Of a stretch of DNA of 63,087 nt, positions 42,758 to 50,967 are shown piece after piece. Numbering within the stretch: the stretch's first letter is position 1; the number at the start of each line of letters is the position of its first letter. The notes beneath the pieces are model-generated. The model saw nothing but the letters and a program-made list of their open reading frames with translations, was not told the origin of the DNA and did no database searches. The translations under genes were made by a program, and so were the position numbers. The stretch comes from Sphingobacteriaceae bacterium (GTDB taxonomy: Bacteria > Bacillota > Sulfobacillia > Thermaerobacterales > RSA17), in contig DATGRI010000002.1 in the NCBI GenBank assembly GCA_035303785.1, positions 1-63,087 on the forward strand. Reading direction: 5' to 3'.

Positions 42758-43577
42758 CGAGGCTTTCCCTCCCCTCGCCCGCCGCGGGACGCCAGTAGAG
42801 GGTCACCAACTCGGGCGGGAAGTCGAAATGGTGCCGGAGCAGGGCCAGCACCGCCGTGGCCTGGGGCTCGGGGGCGCCGGGCCGCCAGGGGCCGGCGGCT
42901 CCTTGGCCTGCCGGTGATGGGGGAGCGGGAACTTCGCCCGGGCCTGGGGCGCCGAGGCCGTCCCCCAGCCCGGCGGCGCCTATGGGGGCAATGGGCTCCA
43001 CCGGCTGAACAGGCTGCACCGGCAGCATGCCGGCGCCCCCCGGTCTCCCCGGAAATCCCTCCTGGGCCGGCGGCACCACGGGAGCCGGCGGGCCGGCGGG
43101 CTCCGGCGATCCCGACGGGTCCAGGGGGCCGGCGCCCTGCCGGTCGGGGGCATCCCCCAGGACCAGCCCCAGGTGCACCGCCGCCACCGGCGGCACCTGG
43201 CCCGGAGGAGCGGGAGCCAGGGTGATGCGGGCGGCGGCGGCCGCCACCCCGTCCACCGTGCGGGCCAGGCGGACCACCTCCCGCTCCAGCCGCTGGGCGA
43301 ACACTTCCCGGGCCAGTTCCGGGGCGCCCACAGCCCCGGGCTGGGCAGGCGGCCCGGCTTCCTCCTGCAATGCTTGGTCCACCAGCCCGCCGGGATCCCA
43401 CACCAGGGGGCCCCCCAGCAGGGAGACCATGGGCTGGAGAAGGGCCCCCAGGAGCAGTACCCCCAGGAACAAATCCACGTAGCGCCCCAGGGCACCCTGG
43501 GGGATCAGCATCTCCACCAGGCCCACCACCACCAGCAGGATGATGATGGGCCGCAGCCAGGCCAGGAGAGGCGCCAT
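42711..43577 (-). CDS. spoIIIAF: SpoIIIAF with a long Pro/Gly-rich insertion
   Basis: About 288 residues from ATG 43577 (GTG 43589 in a GTGA overlap with spoIIIAE is the alternative). The N-terminus has the two SpoIIIAF membrane helices (WLRPIIILLVVVGLVEMLIPQGALGRYVDLFLGVLLLGALLQPMVSLL) and then a domain with LEREVVRLARTVDGVAAAAARITLAP. The family is usually about 200 residues. Here a stretch from about residue 145 to 250 is low-complexity, rich in Pro, Gly and Ala, before the C-terminal block TAVLALLRHHFDFPPELVTLYW. Part of the SpoIIIA secretion complex. Confidence 0.88.
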   Translation of the reverse strand: MAPLLAWLRPIIILLVVVGLVEMLIPQGALGRYVDLFLGVLLLGALLQPMVSLLGGPLVWDPGGLVDQALQEEAGPPAQPGAVGAPELAREVFAQRLEREVVRLARTVDGVAAAAARITLAPAPPGQVPPVAAVHLGLVLGDAPDRQGAGPLDPSGSPEPAGPPAPVVPPAQEGFPGRPGGAGMLPVQPVQPVEPIAPIGAAGLGDGLGAPGPGEVPAPPSPAGQGAAGPWRPGAPEPQATAVLALLRHHFDFPPELVTLYWRPAAGEGRESLDDYTPGEQSPGTAAP

Positions 43578-43585
43578 GCCGCCCG

Positions 43586-44896
43586 TCACCGGAGCATCAC
43601 CGTCAGGTTGCCGGTCCCCACCACCACCGTGACGGCCAGGAAGAACATGATGACCACGGCAGCGGCGGCCAGGCCCATGAGCATCATCCCGTGGGCCATG
43701 GCCTGAAGGGTGCCCGCCAGGGAGCCGGTGCCCAGGGGCTGGACCAGCGCCCCCGCCAGGCGGAAGACCAGGATCAGCCCCACCAGGCGGGCCAGGGGCA
43801 AAAAGGCGAACAGGATGATGCCGGCGGCCCCCAGGATGCCCAGGGCGTTCTTGAGCAACAGGGAAGATCCGATGACCAGTTCCAGGGCGTCGGCGAACAT
43901 GCCCCCCAGGACGGGCACGAAGGTCCCGGTGGCGAACTTGGCCGTCCGCAGGGCAACCCCGTCGGCCACGGCCCCGGCCGCCCCGTGGACCGAGACCAGC
44001 CCCAGGAAGATGACCAAGGTGATGCTCAAGAGGAAGACGCCGCCGTGGCGCAGAAGGCCCGCCAGGCGGGTGAGGCGCACCCGGCTGGGGAAGTGGCTGG
44101 CGATCTCCAGGACGGTGGCCACGTACACCAGGGGAAACACCCAGTTGGCCACCACCAGGCCGACGGCGTGGACGGCCATCACCAGGATGGGCTGGAACAG
44201 CCCCGCCGTCACCAAAGCCCCCATCCCCGCCAGCAGGGTCATGAGGAGGGGCAGGAGGGCCATCATGAATTCCAGCAGGCCTTGGACAATGCCCCGGGCC
44301 AGCTGGGCGGCGGTGTGGAAGGCCACCATGGCCACGGCGATGAGGGCCAGGTAGACCACGGCGTAGGCGGTGCGGCTCACCCCGTCGGCGCTGAAGGCGG
44401 TCTGGGCCTGCTGGAGGATGCCCATGAACACCGCCAGGACCACCAACCGGCCCAGGAGCCCTGCATTTTCCGCCAGCCCTTGGAACACCGAGCGGGCCAG
44501 GGCCCCCATCACCTGGCGAAAGGTGTAGGGGAAGCCCTCCCCCCGGAACACGCCCGTCACCGTGTCCCAGGTCAAAGGCGGCAGGGCGGGGGCCAGGCTC
44601 TCGTTCAACTGCCGGATGAAGCCCAGGACTTCCCGGGTGTCCAACCGCTCCCACTGCTCCGCCATCAAGTCCTGGGGGTCGGGCATCTCCGGGAGGCCGG
44701 GAAGGGCCGGCGCCTCCCCCTGGGCGCCGGCTGCTGCCGGCTCCACAAGCAAAACCAGCACCAACACGGTGAGGAGCGCCGCAAGCACCGCGCCCGGCCG
44801 CCGCCCGGCGACCCGGCCGGCGGGCTGATTAGGATGCAAATGCACGGGACCGCCCCGGCGGGACGTCCCCAGCCATGCCGTCAATCCATCCACCAC
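43586..44896 (-). CDS. spoIIIAE: SpoIIIAE, polytopic membrane protein of the SpoIIIA complex
   Basis: A 436-residue protein. A signal-like helix (VLAALLTVLVLVLLVEPAAAGAQG) is followed by an extracytoplasmic stretch LMAEQWERLDTREVLGFIRQLNESLAPALPPLTW and about seven helices. Family landmarks are LLPLLMTLLAGMGALVTAGLFQPILVMAV, HGAAGAVADGVALRTAKFATGTFVPVLGGMFADALELVIGSSLLLKNALGILG. It probably forms part of the export gate of the feeding tube. Start GTG 44896; a later in-frame start is possible. Confidence 0.95.
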   Translation of the reverse strand: MVDGLTAWLGTSRRGGPVHLHPNQPAGRVAGRRPGAVLAALLTVLVLVLLVEPAAAGAQGEAPALPGLPEMPDPQDLMAEQWERLDTREVLGFIRQLNESLAPALPPLTWDTVTGVFRGEGFPYTFRQVMGALARSVFQGLAENAGLLGRLVVLAVFMGILQQAQTAFSADGVSRTAYAVVYLALIAVAMVAFHTAAQLARGIVQGLLEFMMALLPLLMTLLAGMGALVTAGLFQPILVMAVHAVGLVVANWVFPLVYVATVLEIASHFPSRVRLTRLAGLLRHGGVFLLSITLVIFLGLVSVHGAAGAVADGVALRTAKFATGTFVPVLGGMFADALELVIGSSLLLKNALGILGAAGIILFAFLPLARLVGLILVFRLAGALVQPLGTGSLAGTLQAMAHGMMLMGLAAAAVVIMFFLAVTVVVGTGNLTVMLR

Positions 44897-44905
44897 CTGA
44901 AAGCC

Positions 44906-45295
44906 TTATGCCGGCAGCAGGCGCAGGAGAGTCTCCAGCACCGCCAATACGATGGGCACAGCCAAAACCAGAATGGAGATCTTGCCCGCTAGCTCCACCT
45001 TGCCCGCCAGGTTGCCCTCGCCGGCGTCCCGACACACCTGGGCGCCGAATTCCGTCAAGTAGGCGATGCCGATGATGCGGGTCAGGCTGCCCGCATAGCG
45101 CAAATCCAGCTGGGCTCTGGCCACCAGGCCGGTGATGAGGTCTAAAAGGGAGCCGATCTGCCGCAGCAGGGCCGCCAGCACCACCACGCCCAGGCCGATG
45201 CTCAGGAGGACGGCCATCTCCGGCCGCTCCCGGCGCAGGAGGACCGACAGCAGCAGGCCCAGCAAGGCAACGGCGAAAATCTGCAAGATGGTCAC
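44906..45295 (-). CDS. spoIIIAD: SpoIIIAD
   Basis: About 129 residues from GTG 45295, the normal family length; the open frame upstream is a shadow of other spoIIIA genes. It has four hydrophobic helices, with LQIFAVALLGLLLSVLLRRERPEMAVLLSIGLGVVVL, YAGSLTRIIGIAYLTEFGAQVCRDAGEGNLAGKVELAGKISILVLAVPIVLAVLETLL. AYLTEFGAQVCRDAGE is a signature of this family. Membrane part of the SpoIIIA channel. Confidence 0.94.
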   Translation of the reverse strand: MTILQIFAVALLGLLLSVLLRRERPEMAVLLSIGLGVVVLAALLRQIGSLLDLITGLVARAQLDLRYAGSLTRIIGIAYLTEFGAQVCRDAGEGNLAGKVELAGKISILVLAVPIVLAVLETLLRLLPA

Positions 45296-45312
45296 GGGCC
45301 CCGTCCCCCGCC

Positions 45313-45510
45313 TCAATAAAGTTGAAAGGTGGCCCGCACCAGTTGGAACAGCTGGCTGATGGCCTGGATCACCATCCACAGCACCACCACTACCCCGGCC
45401 AGGGTGACCAGTTCCGCCTGCTCCTGCTTGCCCGCCTGCTTCAAGACGGTGTGGAGGATGGCCACCAGCAGGCCGATGCCGCCGATTTGAAAAATGAGGT
45501 TGATGTTCAT
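45313..45510 (-). CDS. spoIIIAC: SpoIIIAC
   Basis: A 65-residue protein with two membrane helices and the conserved core LIFQIGGIGLLVAILHTVLKQAGKQEQAELVTLAGVVVVLWMVIQAI. Length and sequence are those of SpoIIIAC. It lies between spoIIIAB and spoIIIAD. Confidence 0.96.
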   Translation of the reverse strand: MNINLIFQIGGIGLLVAILHTVLKQAGKQEQAELVTLAGVVVVLWMVIQAISQLFQLVRATFQLY

Positions 45511-45531
45511 GCCACCGCTGCCTCCCCGTCC

Positions 45532-46056
45532 CTAGGCCAGCAGCACCGCCAGCAGCCCACCGGCGATGACCCCCAGGTACCGGTACAGGCGCAGGTAGCG
45601 CTGGGCGGCGGCCCGGGCGTCGGTTTCCGCCGCGGCCAGCCGCCGGCTGCACAGCAGGATGTGCCGCTGCTGGTGGTGCCGGTCGGAAGCCCCCAGGCTG
45701 GGTCCTAAGGCCAGCAAAATTTCCAGGTCGGCGGCCGACAGGGCCAGTTCCGGCGCCGCCCGGCGCCAGGCTTGGGACCAGGCCTGGCGGGGCGGGCGGC
45801 CGGGGGTGCGGGCCAGATCCTCCCCGGCCATGCGGAAGACGGCGGCCGCCGGCCCCGGGGCGGCCGCCGCGGCCCGCTGCAACGCCTCGTCCAAGGGTGT
45901 GAGCCCGTAGTCGATTTCCGTCAGCAGCACCTGGAGGCAGGCCTGGCAGTGGGCCAGGTCCCGGGGGCGCCGCCCGTACCAGAGGGCCGCCTGGTTGCCC
46001 AGGGCGGCGCAGCCGGCCAGCACCAGCAGGGCCCCGGCCGCCGAAGGGCTCATCAT
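45532..46056 (-). CDS. spoIIIAB: SpoIIIAB
   Basis: A 174-residue protein with an N-terminal hydrophobic segment (AAGALLVLAGCAALGNQAALWYGRRPRDLAHCQACLQVLLTEIDYGLTPLDEAL), a helical middle part with LEILLALGPSLGASDRHHQQRHILL, and a C-terminal helix (YRYLGVIAGGLLAVLLA). It resembles GspF-like proteins and partners the SpoIIIAA ATPase. It overlaps spoIIIAA by four bases. Confidence 0.93.
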   Translation of the reverse strand: MMSPSAAGALLVLAGCAALGNQAALWYGRRPRDLAHCQACLQVLLTEIDYGLTPLDEALQRAAAAAPGPAAAVFRMAGEDLARTPGRPPRQAWSQAWRRAAPELALSAADLEILLALGPSLGASDRHHQQRHILLCSRRLAAAETDARAAAQRYLRLYRYLGVIAGGLLAVLLA

Positions 46057-47021
46057 CCCCGGGCGCCCCCTTCCACGGCGGCCACGAAGCCCGGCCCCCG
46101 GCGATAAGCCAGGCGGACAAATCGGGCAAAGACCCCCACGGGGGCCAGTTCCCTAAGGGCCGGGCGCCGGGCCAGGGTTTCCCGGCTGCTGCCGTGGGCG
46201 GTGGTGATCACCCGCACCCCGGCGTACAAGGCGGCCAGCACCCCTTCCGCCTCGGCGGGGTGGCCGATTTCGTCGAAGGCGATGACTTCGGGATTCAAGG
46301 CCCTGAGGGCCATGAGGATGCCCTCGGCCTTGGGGACGCCGTCCAGGACGTCGGTGCGGGGCCCCAGGTCGTGCTGGGCCGCCCCTTCCCGGCAGGCGGC
46401 CACTTCGGACCGCTCGTCGATGACGGCCACCCGGCGGCCCGGCAGGCCCAGGGCGGGCACGCCCGTGGAAATCTGCCGCACCAGGTCCCGCAGCAATGTG
46501 GTCTTGCCGGCGCCCGGCGGGGAGTAGATCAAGGTGTGGTGGACGGTGCCCCGTTTCCGGTCCACCAGAGAGGGCAGCACCGGATCGGCGCACCCGGGGA
46601 CGGCCCGGCACAGGCGCACGGCTATGCCGCCCACGTGGCGCAGGCGCAGGACCCGGCCGTTCTCCACGGCGAAGCGGCCGGCCAGCCCCAGGCGGTGGCC
46701 GCCGGGCAAGGTGAGGAAGCCCTGCCGGGTCTCCTCTTCCCAGGCGTAGACGGAGCCCCGGCAGGCCGCCTGCCAGCAGTCGGCCAGGACCTGCCCGCTG
46801 ATCCGATAGGCTTCCGCCGGCGGGCAGGGCCGGCCCCGGTGGTCGAGAAACACGTCGCCGGCGGCCAGGACCAGCTGGAGGGGTCCGCCGGCCCGGAGGC
46901 GCAGTTCCACCGCCCGGGCCAAGAGGGCCGCCGGCGCCTGGTCCAGCACCCGGCGCACCGGCGGCGCCAGGTGCGGGGCGATTTCTTGCCGCCAGACATA
47001 ATCCACCGGGGAAGCCGCCAC
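46053..47021 (-). CDS. spoIIIAA: SpoIIIAA, ATPase of the feeding-tube channel
   Basis: A 322-residue AAA-type ATPase. Walker A YSPPGAGKTTLLRDLVRQIS is near residues 167-186, followed by GRRVAVIDERSEVAAC, VIAFDEIGHPAEAEGVLAALYAGVRVITTAHGSSRETL (Walker B and arginine region) and the C-terminal FARFVRLAYRRGPG. It powers the SpoIIIA complex in the mother-cell membrane that sustains the engulfed forespore. The start GTG 47021 is seven bases after GGGAGGGG. It leads the spoIIIAA-AH operon; a sigma-E-like promoter lies just upstream. Confidence 0.97.
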   Translation of the reverse strand: MAASPVDYVWRQEIAPHLAPPVRRVLDQAPAALLARAVELRLRAGGPLQLVLAAGDVFLDHRGRPCPPAEAYRISGQVLADCWQAACRGSVYAWEEETRQGFLTLPGGHRLGLAGRFAVENGRVLRLRHVGGIAVRLCRAVPGCADPVLPSLVDRKRGTVHHTLIYSPPGAGKTTLLRDLVRQISTGVPALGLPGRRVAVIDERSEVAACREGAAQHDLGPRTDVLDGVPKAEGILMALRALNPEVIAFDEIGHPAEAEGVLAALYAGVRVITTAHGSSRETLARRPALRELAPVGVFARFVRLAYRRGPGFVAAVEGGARG

Positions 47022-47042
47022 AACCTGTCCCCTCCCTGGTGG

Positions 47043-47070
47043 ATTCCTATGAGGGGCTTGACCGGGGTAT
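47043..47070 (-). promoter_or_regulatory. Possible sigma-E promoter of the spoIIIA operon
   Basis: On the minus strand ATA (47070-47068) is followed after 16 bases by CATAGGAAT (47051-47043), resembling the sigma-E pattern of an ATA -35 and CATAnnnT -10. It is about 25 bases before the spoIIIAA start, and Bacillus spoIIIA is a sigma-E operon. The -10 match is imperfect. Confidence 0.35.
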
Positions 47071-47072
47071 GC

Positions 47073-47642
47073 CTACCGGTCCAGAGCCTGGGGCGGGCGG
47101 GTGCGCCGCCGGGGGGCGGCGGGCTGCCCTTCAGACTGGAGGGGGGGCCGGCGGTTTTCGGCCAGGGCTTCATCCCGGCCGTTGGGGGACGGGGCCTCCT
47201 GGGAGGGGGCCGTGATGCCGGCCAGGGAGGCCCACGGCTGCCGTCCCTGCCGGGACCGGGGCCGGGCGGGCCCCCACTCGGAAGGAGCCAGCCGGTGGCC
47301 GCAGTGGGGGCAGACGATTGCCAAGGTCTCGTCGTCCACGGTGATGTCGCCCGTCACCAGGAAGACCTCCCGGCAGGAGGGGCACAGGAACTCGTACAGG
47401 TCCTGCTCGTCACCGGCCTCCTCGAAGAGAAACTCCTCCACATCCCGCAGCCGGTCGTCCAGTTCGTGGGTGTAGTCCTCCAGGAACTGGCCCTGGGCCG
47501 CCAGTTCCGCCAGGTCCTCCTGGACGGCCTGGAAGGCTTCCAACAAGGCGGCCAGCAGCTTGCCTTCCCGGGTGGTCTCGTCCAGGCCCAGCCCTTCCCG
47601 GAGGCCTTTCAAATAAGCCACTTGCTTTTGGGTATGTTCCAT
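47073..47642 (-). CDS. CD1247-type protein with C-terminal zinc ribbon
   Basis: A 189-residue protein. The helical N-half (VAYLKGLREGLGLDETTREGKLLAALLEAFQAVQEDLAELAAQGQFLEDYTHELDDRLRDVEEFLF) matches the CD1247 N-terminal domain known in Clostridia. A zinc ribbon follows (FLCPSCREVFLVTGDITVDDETLAIVCPHCGHRL; four Cys in two CPxC pairs). The last 60 residues are disordered and basic. Function unknown; its place immediately before spoIIIAA suggests it is co-transcribed with or adjacent to the sporulation operon. Start ATG 47642. Confidence 0.75.
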   Translation of the reverse strand: MEHTQKQVAYLKGLREGLGLDETTREGKLLAALLEAFQAVQEDLAELAAQGQFLEDYTHELDDRLRDVEEFLFEEAGDEQDLYEFLCPSCREVFLVTGDITVDDETLAIVCPHCGHRLAPSEWGPARPRSRQGRQPWASLAGITAPSQEAPSPNGRDEALAENRRPPLQSEGQPAAPRRRTRPPQALDR

Positions 47643-47774
47643 GATGACCTCCCACCGCTTTGCGCCTTCGCCTTGCCTTTGTTAGTCTGCCCCTGAACCC
47701 CCCTGGGCTCCCGGCGTGGCCGGGAGCGGGGGCCGGTGGAATCTGGCTGCGGAAACGGGAACTGGAGGGCGGTC

Positions 47775-48965
47775 ATGGGGGGAAACCCGGCGCTGCTGCA
47801 ACTGCTGGACCAACTGCTGGCGGAAAAGGGCAAGATTCCTTTCGCCCAATACATGGACCTGGCCGTCAACCACCCGGAGCACGGCTACTACGCCAAGGCC
47901 CGGCCCATCATCGGGCCCGGGGGCGATTTCGTCACCGCCCCCTCCTTCCACCCCGTCTTCGGCCGCACCTTATGGCGTCAAGTGAAGGAAATGCTGGAAC
48001 TCATCGGCCTTGGGGAGCCGGTGCGCATCCTGGAAATCGGCGCCGGCGGCGGACACATGGCCCGGGACATCCTCCTGGCCGCCCGGAAGGAAGGCCGGGG
48101 GGAGGCCTTGCGTTACCTCATCCTGGAGCAGAGCGCCCGCCTGCGGGAGGAGCAGCGCCGCCTGGTGCAGGAGGCGTGGCCGGAAGCCCCGGTGGAATGG
48201 GTGCCCTCCCTGGCGGCGGCGGAGCCCGTCCACGTGGTGCTGATGAACGAGTTGATGAGCGCCTTTCCCGTGCACCGGCTGGTCATGGACGGGGAAGGCA
48301 ACTGGCAGGAGCTTTACGTCACCCGGACGCCCGCGGGCCTGGACTACACTCCCGGCCCCGTGAGCGACCCCGATGCGGTGCAGGTGCTGGTGGACCGGGG
48401 CATCGTGCCGGCGCCCGGCCAGATCATGGACGTAAACCTGGGGGCCCCCGCCTTCCTGGCGGAGATCACCCGGGTGCTGACGCCCAAGGCCTTCGTGCTC
48501 ACCATCGACTACGGCGGCCCCGCCCATGTGGTCTACGATCCGGCCCGGCCCCGGGGCTGCACCTTGCGCTGCTACTACCGGCAGCAGCCCCTGGACAGCC
48601 CCTTCTTCATGCCGGGCTACCAGGACATCACCGCCGACCTGGATTTCGATCTCCTAATTCAAAGGGGAAAGCGGCTGGGCCTGGCTGCCGTGGGCCTGCT
48701 GCCCCAAGGGCCCTTTCTCGTCAACCTGGGCATCGAGGATACGGCCAGGAAACTGGCCCGGCGGGCCCGGTCGGGGGACCTGGCGGCGGACATGGAACTG
48801 CAGAAGGTCTACACCCTGTACGCTCCCGAGGGCATCGGCGAGTCCTTCTGGGTGCTGGTGCAGTGCCGGGGCTTCGACCCGGTTCCGGCCCTCCAGGGCT
48901 TTGCCCAGGCGGAGCCGCCCGCCCTCACGTTCATGGAGCTGCTGAATCCCAACCGCACAGACTAG
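47775..48965 (+). CDS. MidA/NDUFAF7-like SAM-dependent methyltransferase
   Basis: About 396 residues from ATG 47775 after GGAGGGCGG. PFAQYMDLAVNHPEHGYYAK, GDFVTAPSFHPVFGRTLWRQV, the SAM loop ILEIGAGGGHMARDIL, LMNELMSAFPVHRLVMD and VLTIDYGGPAHVVYDPARPRGCTLRCYYR are landmarks of COG1565, whose mitochondrial member methylates a complex I subunit on arginine. The bacterial target is not known. It stands alone on the plus strand, divergent from the CD1247-type gene and convergent with the dacF-like gene. Confidence 0.85.
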   Translation: MGGNPALLQLLDQLLAEKGKIPFAQYMDLAVNHPEHGYYAKARPIIGPGGDFVTAPSFHPVFGRTLWRQVKEMLELIGLGEPVRILEIGAGGGHMARDILLAARKEGRGEALRYLILEQSARLREEQRRLVQEAWPEAPVEWVPSLAAAEPVHVVLMNELMSAFPVHRLVMDGEGNWQELYVTRTPAGLDYTPGPVSDPDAVQVLVDRGIVPAPGQIMDVNLGAPAFLAEITRVLTPKAFVLTIDYGGPAHVVYDPARPRGCTLRCYYRQQPLDSPFFMPGYQDITADLDFDLLIQRGKRLGLAAVGLLPQGPFLVNLGIEDTARKLARRARSGDLAADMELQKVYTLYAPEGIGESFWVLVQCRGFDPVPALQGFAQAEPPALTFMELLNPNRTD

Positions 48966-49000
48966 TTGCGGCCCGGGCCGGCCCGCAGGCAGGATTCTGG

Positions 49001-50428
49001 TCAGGGCACCCCGGCGCGCCGGCTGCGGCCGCCGGTCCACGTGTAGCGCCGCCGGCGCCGCCGCCTGCGGCGGAACAAGTACAGGCCGGCCAGCAGGATG
49101 CCTATGCCCATGGACCAGCGGGCCTGGGGATTGTTGACCAGGACGGCCGGACCGCCCCCGGTGCGCAGCCCCGTGGCATCGGCCGCCGTGGAGCCGCCCG
49201 CCGGGTTAAGGGGCACCGTCACCTGGAGTCCACCTTCCCCTTCCACCACCAGCAACGCTGCCGGCCCGTCGCCGCCGGCATCGACATCCCCGCCGGCCGG
49301 GGCCTGGCCTGCCCGGGCGCCGGTCTCCACCCTGGTGCTGATGGAGGGCGCCCCATGGCTGCCCCGGGGCACCGCGGCCGTCACGGGAGCCCCAGCCACC
49401 CAGCCCCGGGACCCTTCATCGCCGGCGCCGGGATCTTCAAAGAAAGTACCCTGGGGCACCACCGTCACCGGCTCAAAGGCGGCGAAGGCCCAGTCCATCA
49501 TGGCGGCCATGTCCCGGGCCACCCGATCACCCCGGGAGCCGCCCAAGATGACGCCCACTACCTGGCGGCCGTCCTTCTCGGCCACGGCCACCAGGCAGAA
49601 GCCTGCCCGGGAGGTGAAGCCCGTCTTGGCTCCCACCACGTGGGGGTAGGTGACGACGAAGAGGTTGTGGGAGTTGAGTTCCCGGGTGCTCTGGCGGATG
49701 GGGTCGCTGATGACGGCGTTGGTCAGGCCCGCCGCCTCACGCACCTGCCGGTTGGCCATGGCGGCCACCGCCAGGCGGGCCAGGTCCCGGGCCGAGGCAT
49801 AGTGGTTTTCGTCATCCAAGCCGTGGGGGTTGGCGAAGTTGCTGCCGGTCATGCCCAGGGCGGCCGCCTTGGCGTTCATCCGCCGGGCAAAGGCTTCCAC
49901 GCCGCCGTCCAGGTTGACGGCCACCGTCACGGCGGCGTCGTTGGCCGAGGCCACCATGAGGGCGATGAGGAGTTCCCGGGCGGTGTAGCGCTCCCCCGGC
50001 TCCATGAACAGCTTGCTGCCTTCGATGCCCCGGGCTTCAAAGGGCACCCAGAGAAGATCGTCGGGCTCCGTCGCCTCCGCCAGCAGGAGGCCCGTCAAAA
50101 GCTTGGTGGTGCTGGCCATGGGCAAGGGGGCATCGGCATTGCCTTGGGCCAGGATCTGGCCCGTGGCGCCTTCCAAGAGAATGAAGGCCTGGGCGTCGGG
50201 GGCGGGGAAGGCCAATTCATCCCGATCCGATCCCGGCGCCGTGGGCAGGCCTGTGGGAAACTCCGGGGTCCAGGGCGGGCCTGCCGGGACCATGTCGCTG
50301 CCGTCGGCCTGGTCCGGCGGTACTTCCTGGGCCAGGGCCGCCAAGGGCCCCGGCGCCAAAACGCCGGGGAAAATCAGCAGGATGGCCGTAACCACGGCCG
50401 CCAGGCAGCGGGACCACGGCAGCGCCAA
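49001..50428 (-). CDS. D-alanyl-D-alanine carboxypeptidase, DacF/PBP5 type
   Basis: A 475-residue S11 peptidase. After a signal peptide (CLAAVVTAILLIFPGVLAPGPLAALA) the active-site motifs are MASTTKLLTGLLL (SxxK), VASANDAAV (SxN) and VVGAKTGFTSRAGFC (KTG). The catalytic domain ends near residue 320; a Pro/Gly/Ala-rich linker, a short strand-rich block (LLVVEGEGGLQVTVPLN), a membrane helix (SMGIGILLAGLYLF) and an Arg-run tail follow. It trims peptidoglycan stem peptides; the DacF group acts in the spore cortex. The Arg-rich cytoplasmic tail is unusual for the family. Confidence 0.9.
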   Translation of the reverse strand: MALPWSRCLAAVVTAILLIFPGVLAPGPLAALAQEVPPDQADGSDMVPAGPPWTPEFPTGLPTAPGSDRDELAFPAPDAQAFILLEGATGQILAQGNADAPLPMASTTKLLTGLLLAEATEPDDLLWVPFEARGIEGSKLFMEPGERYTARELLIALMVASANDAAVTVAVNLDGGVEAFARRMNAKAAALGMTGSNFANPHGLDDENHYASARDLARLAVAAMANRQVREAAGLTNAVISDPIRQSTRELNSHNLFVVTYPHVVGAKTGFTSRAGFCLVAVAEKDGRQVVGVILGGSRGDRVARDMAAMMDWAFAAFEPVTVVPQGTFFEDPGAGDEGSRGWVAGAPVTAAVPRGSHGAPSISTRVETGARAGQAPAGGDVDAGGDGPAALLVVEGEGGLQVTVPLNPAGGSTAADATGLRTGGGPAVLVNNPQARWSMGIGILLAGLYLFRRRRRRRRRYTWTGGRSRRAGVP

Positions 50429-50430
50429 TA

Positions 50431-50967
50431 TCAGCCCTCCTCCATCTCATCCAGCAGGAGGTTCAGGAACAATTCCATTTGCCCGGGCTGCCGGTGGGCT
50501 TCGCCCAAAAAGCTGCCCGCCAGCAGGCCGGCTTCATCGACAAAGTACCAAGTGGGATAGGCCCGCAGGCCGAAGGCCTCGGCGGCGTCTCCCTGGGGAT
50601 CCAGCAGGATGAAGTAGCCGGGGGCTACACCGCCCAGGGCCCGGTTGACCGTCGCCGCGTCATCCTCCACCTGCACCGCCACCACCTGCAGGCCGGGGTA
50701 TTGGGCGGCCAAGCCCTTCAGCCATTGGAAGTCCTCGGCGCAGTGGCTGCAGCCCAACGAAGAAAATCGCAGCACCGTGGGCTTGCCCACCAGGTCTCCC
50801 GTAGTCACCACATTTCCCGCCAGGTCCAGCAATTCCATGGGGGGCAGCAGTTCCCCCTCCTGGGCGCCCTGCCGGGCGGTGCCCATGTAGGCAGTGACGG
50901 CCAGGGCCAGGAGGGCCGCCCCCACCACGCCGTACAAGACCACACTCTTACCCCTGGCCAAGGTCAT
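50431..50967 (-). CDS. TlpA/ResA-like membrane-anchored thioredoxin
   Basis: About 178 residues from ATG 50967, in an ATGA overlap with the ccmH stop. One membrane helix (VVLYGVVGAALLALAVTAYMG) precedes a thioredoxin fold with LLPPMELLDLAGNVVTTGDLVGKPTVLRFSSLGCSHCAEDF (CSHC active site), VVAVQVEDDAATVNRALGG and a cis-Pro region LRAYPTWYFVDEAGLLAGSF. Such proteins reduce the heme-binding cysteines of apocytochrome c. Location beside ccmH and ccmF supports that role. Confidence 0.88.
   Translation of the reverse strand: MTLARGKSVVLYGVVGAALLALAVTAYMGTARQGAQEGELLPPMELLDLAGNVVTTGDLVGKPTVLRFSSLGCSHCAEDFQWLKGLAAQYPGLQVVAVQVEDDAATVNRALGGVAPGYFILLDPQGDAAEAFGLRAYPTWYFVDEAGLLAGSFLGEAHRQPGQMELFLNLLLDEMEEG

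Noticed and set aside
48966-49000. Terminator between the convergent midA-like and dacF-like genes
   Set aside because: There is a GC-rich inverted repeat but it is short, imperfect and has no T-run on either strand.
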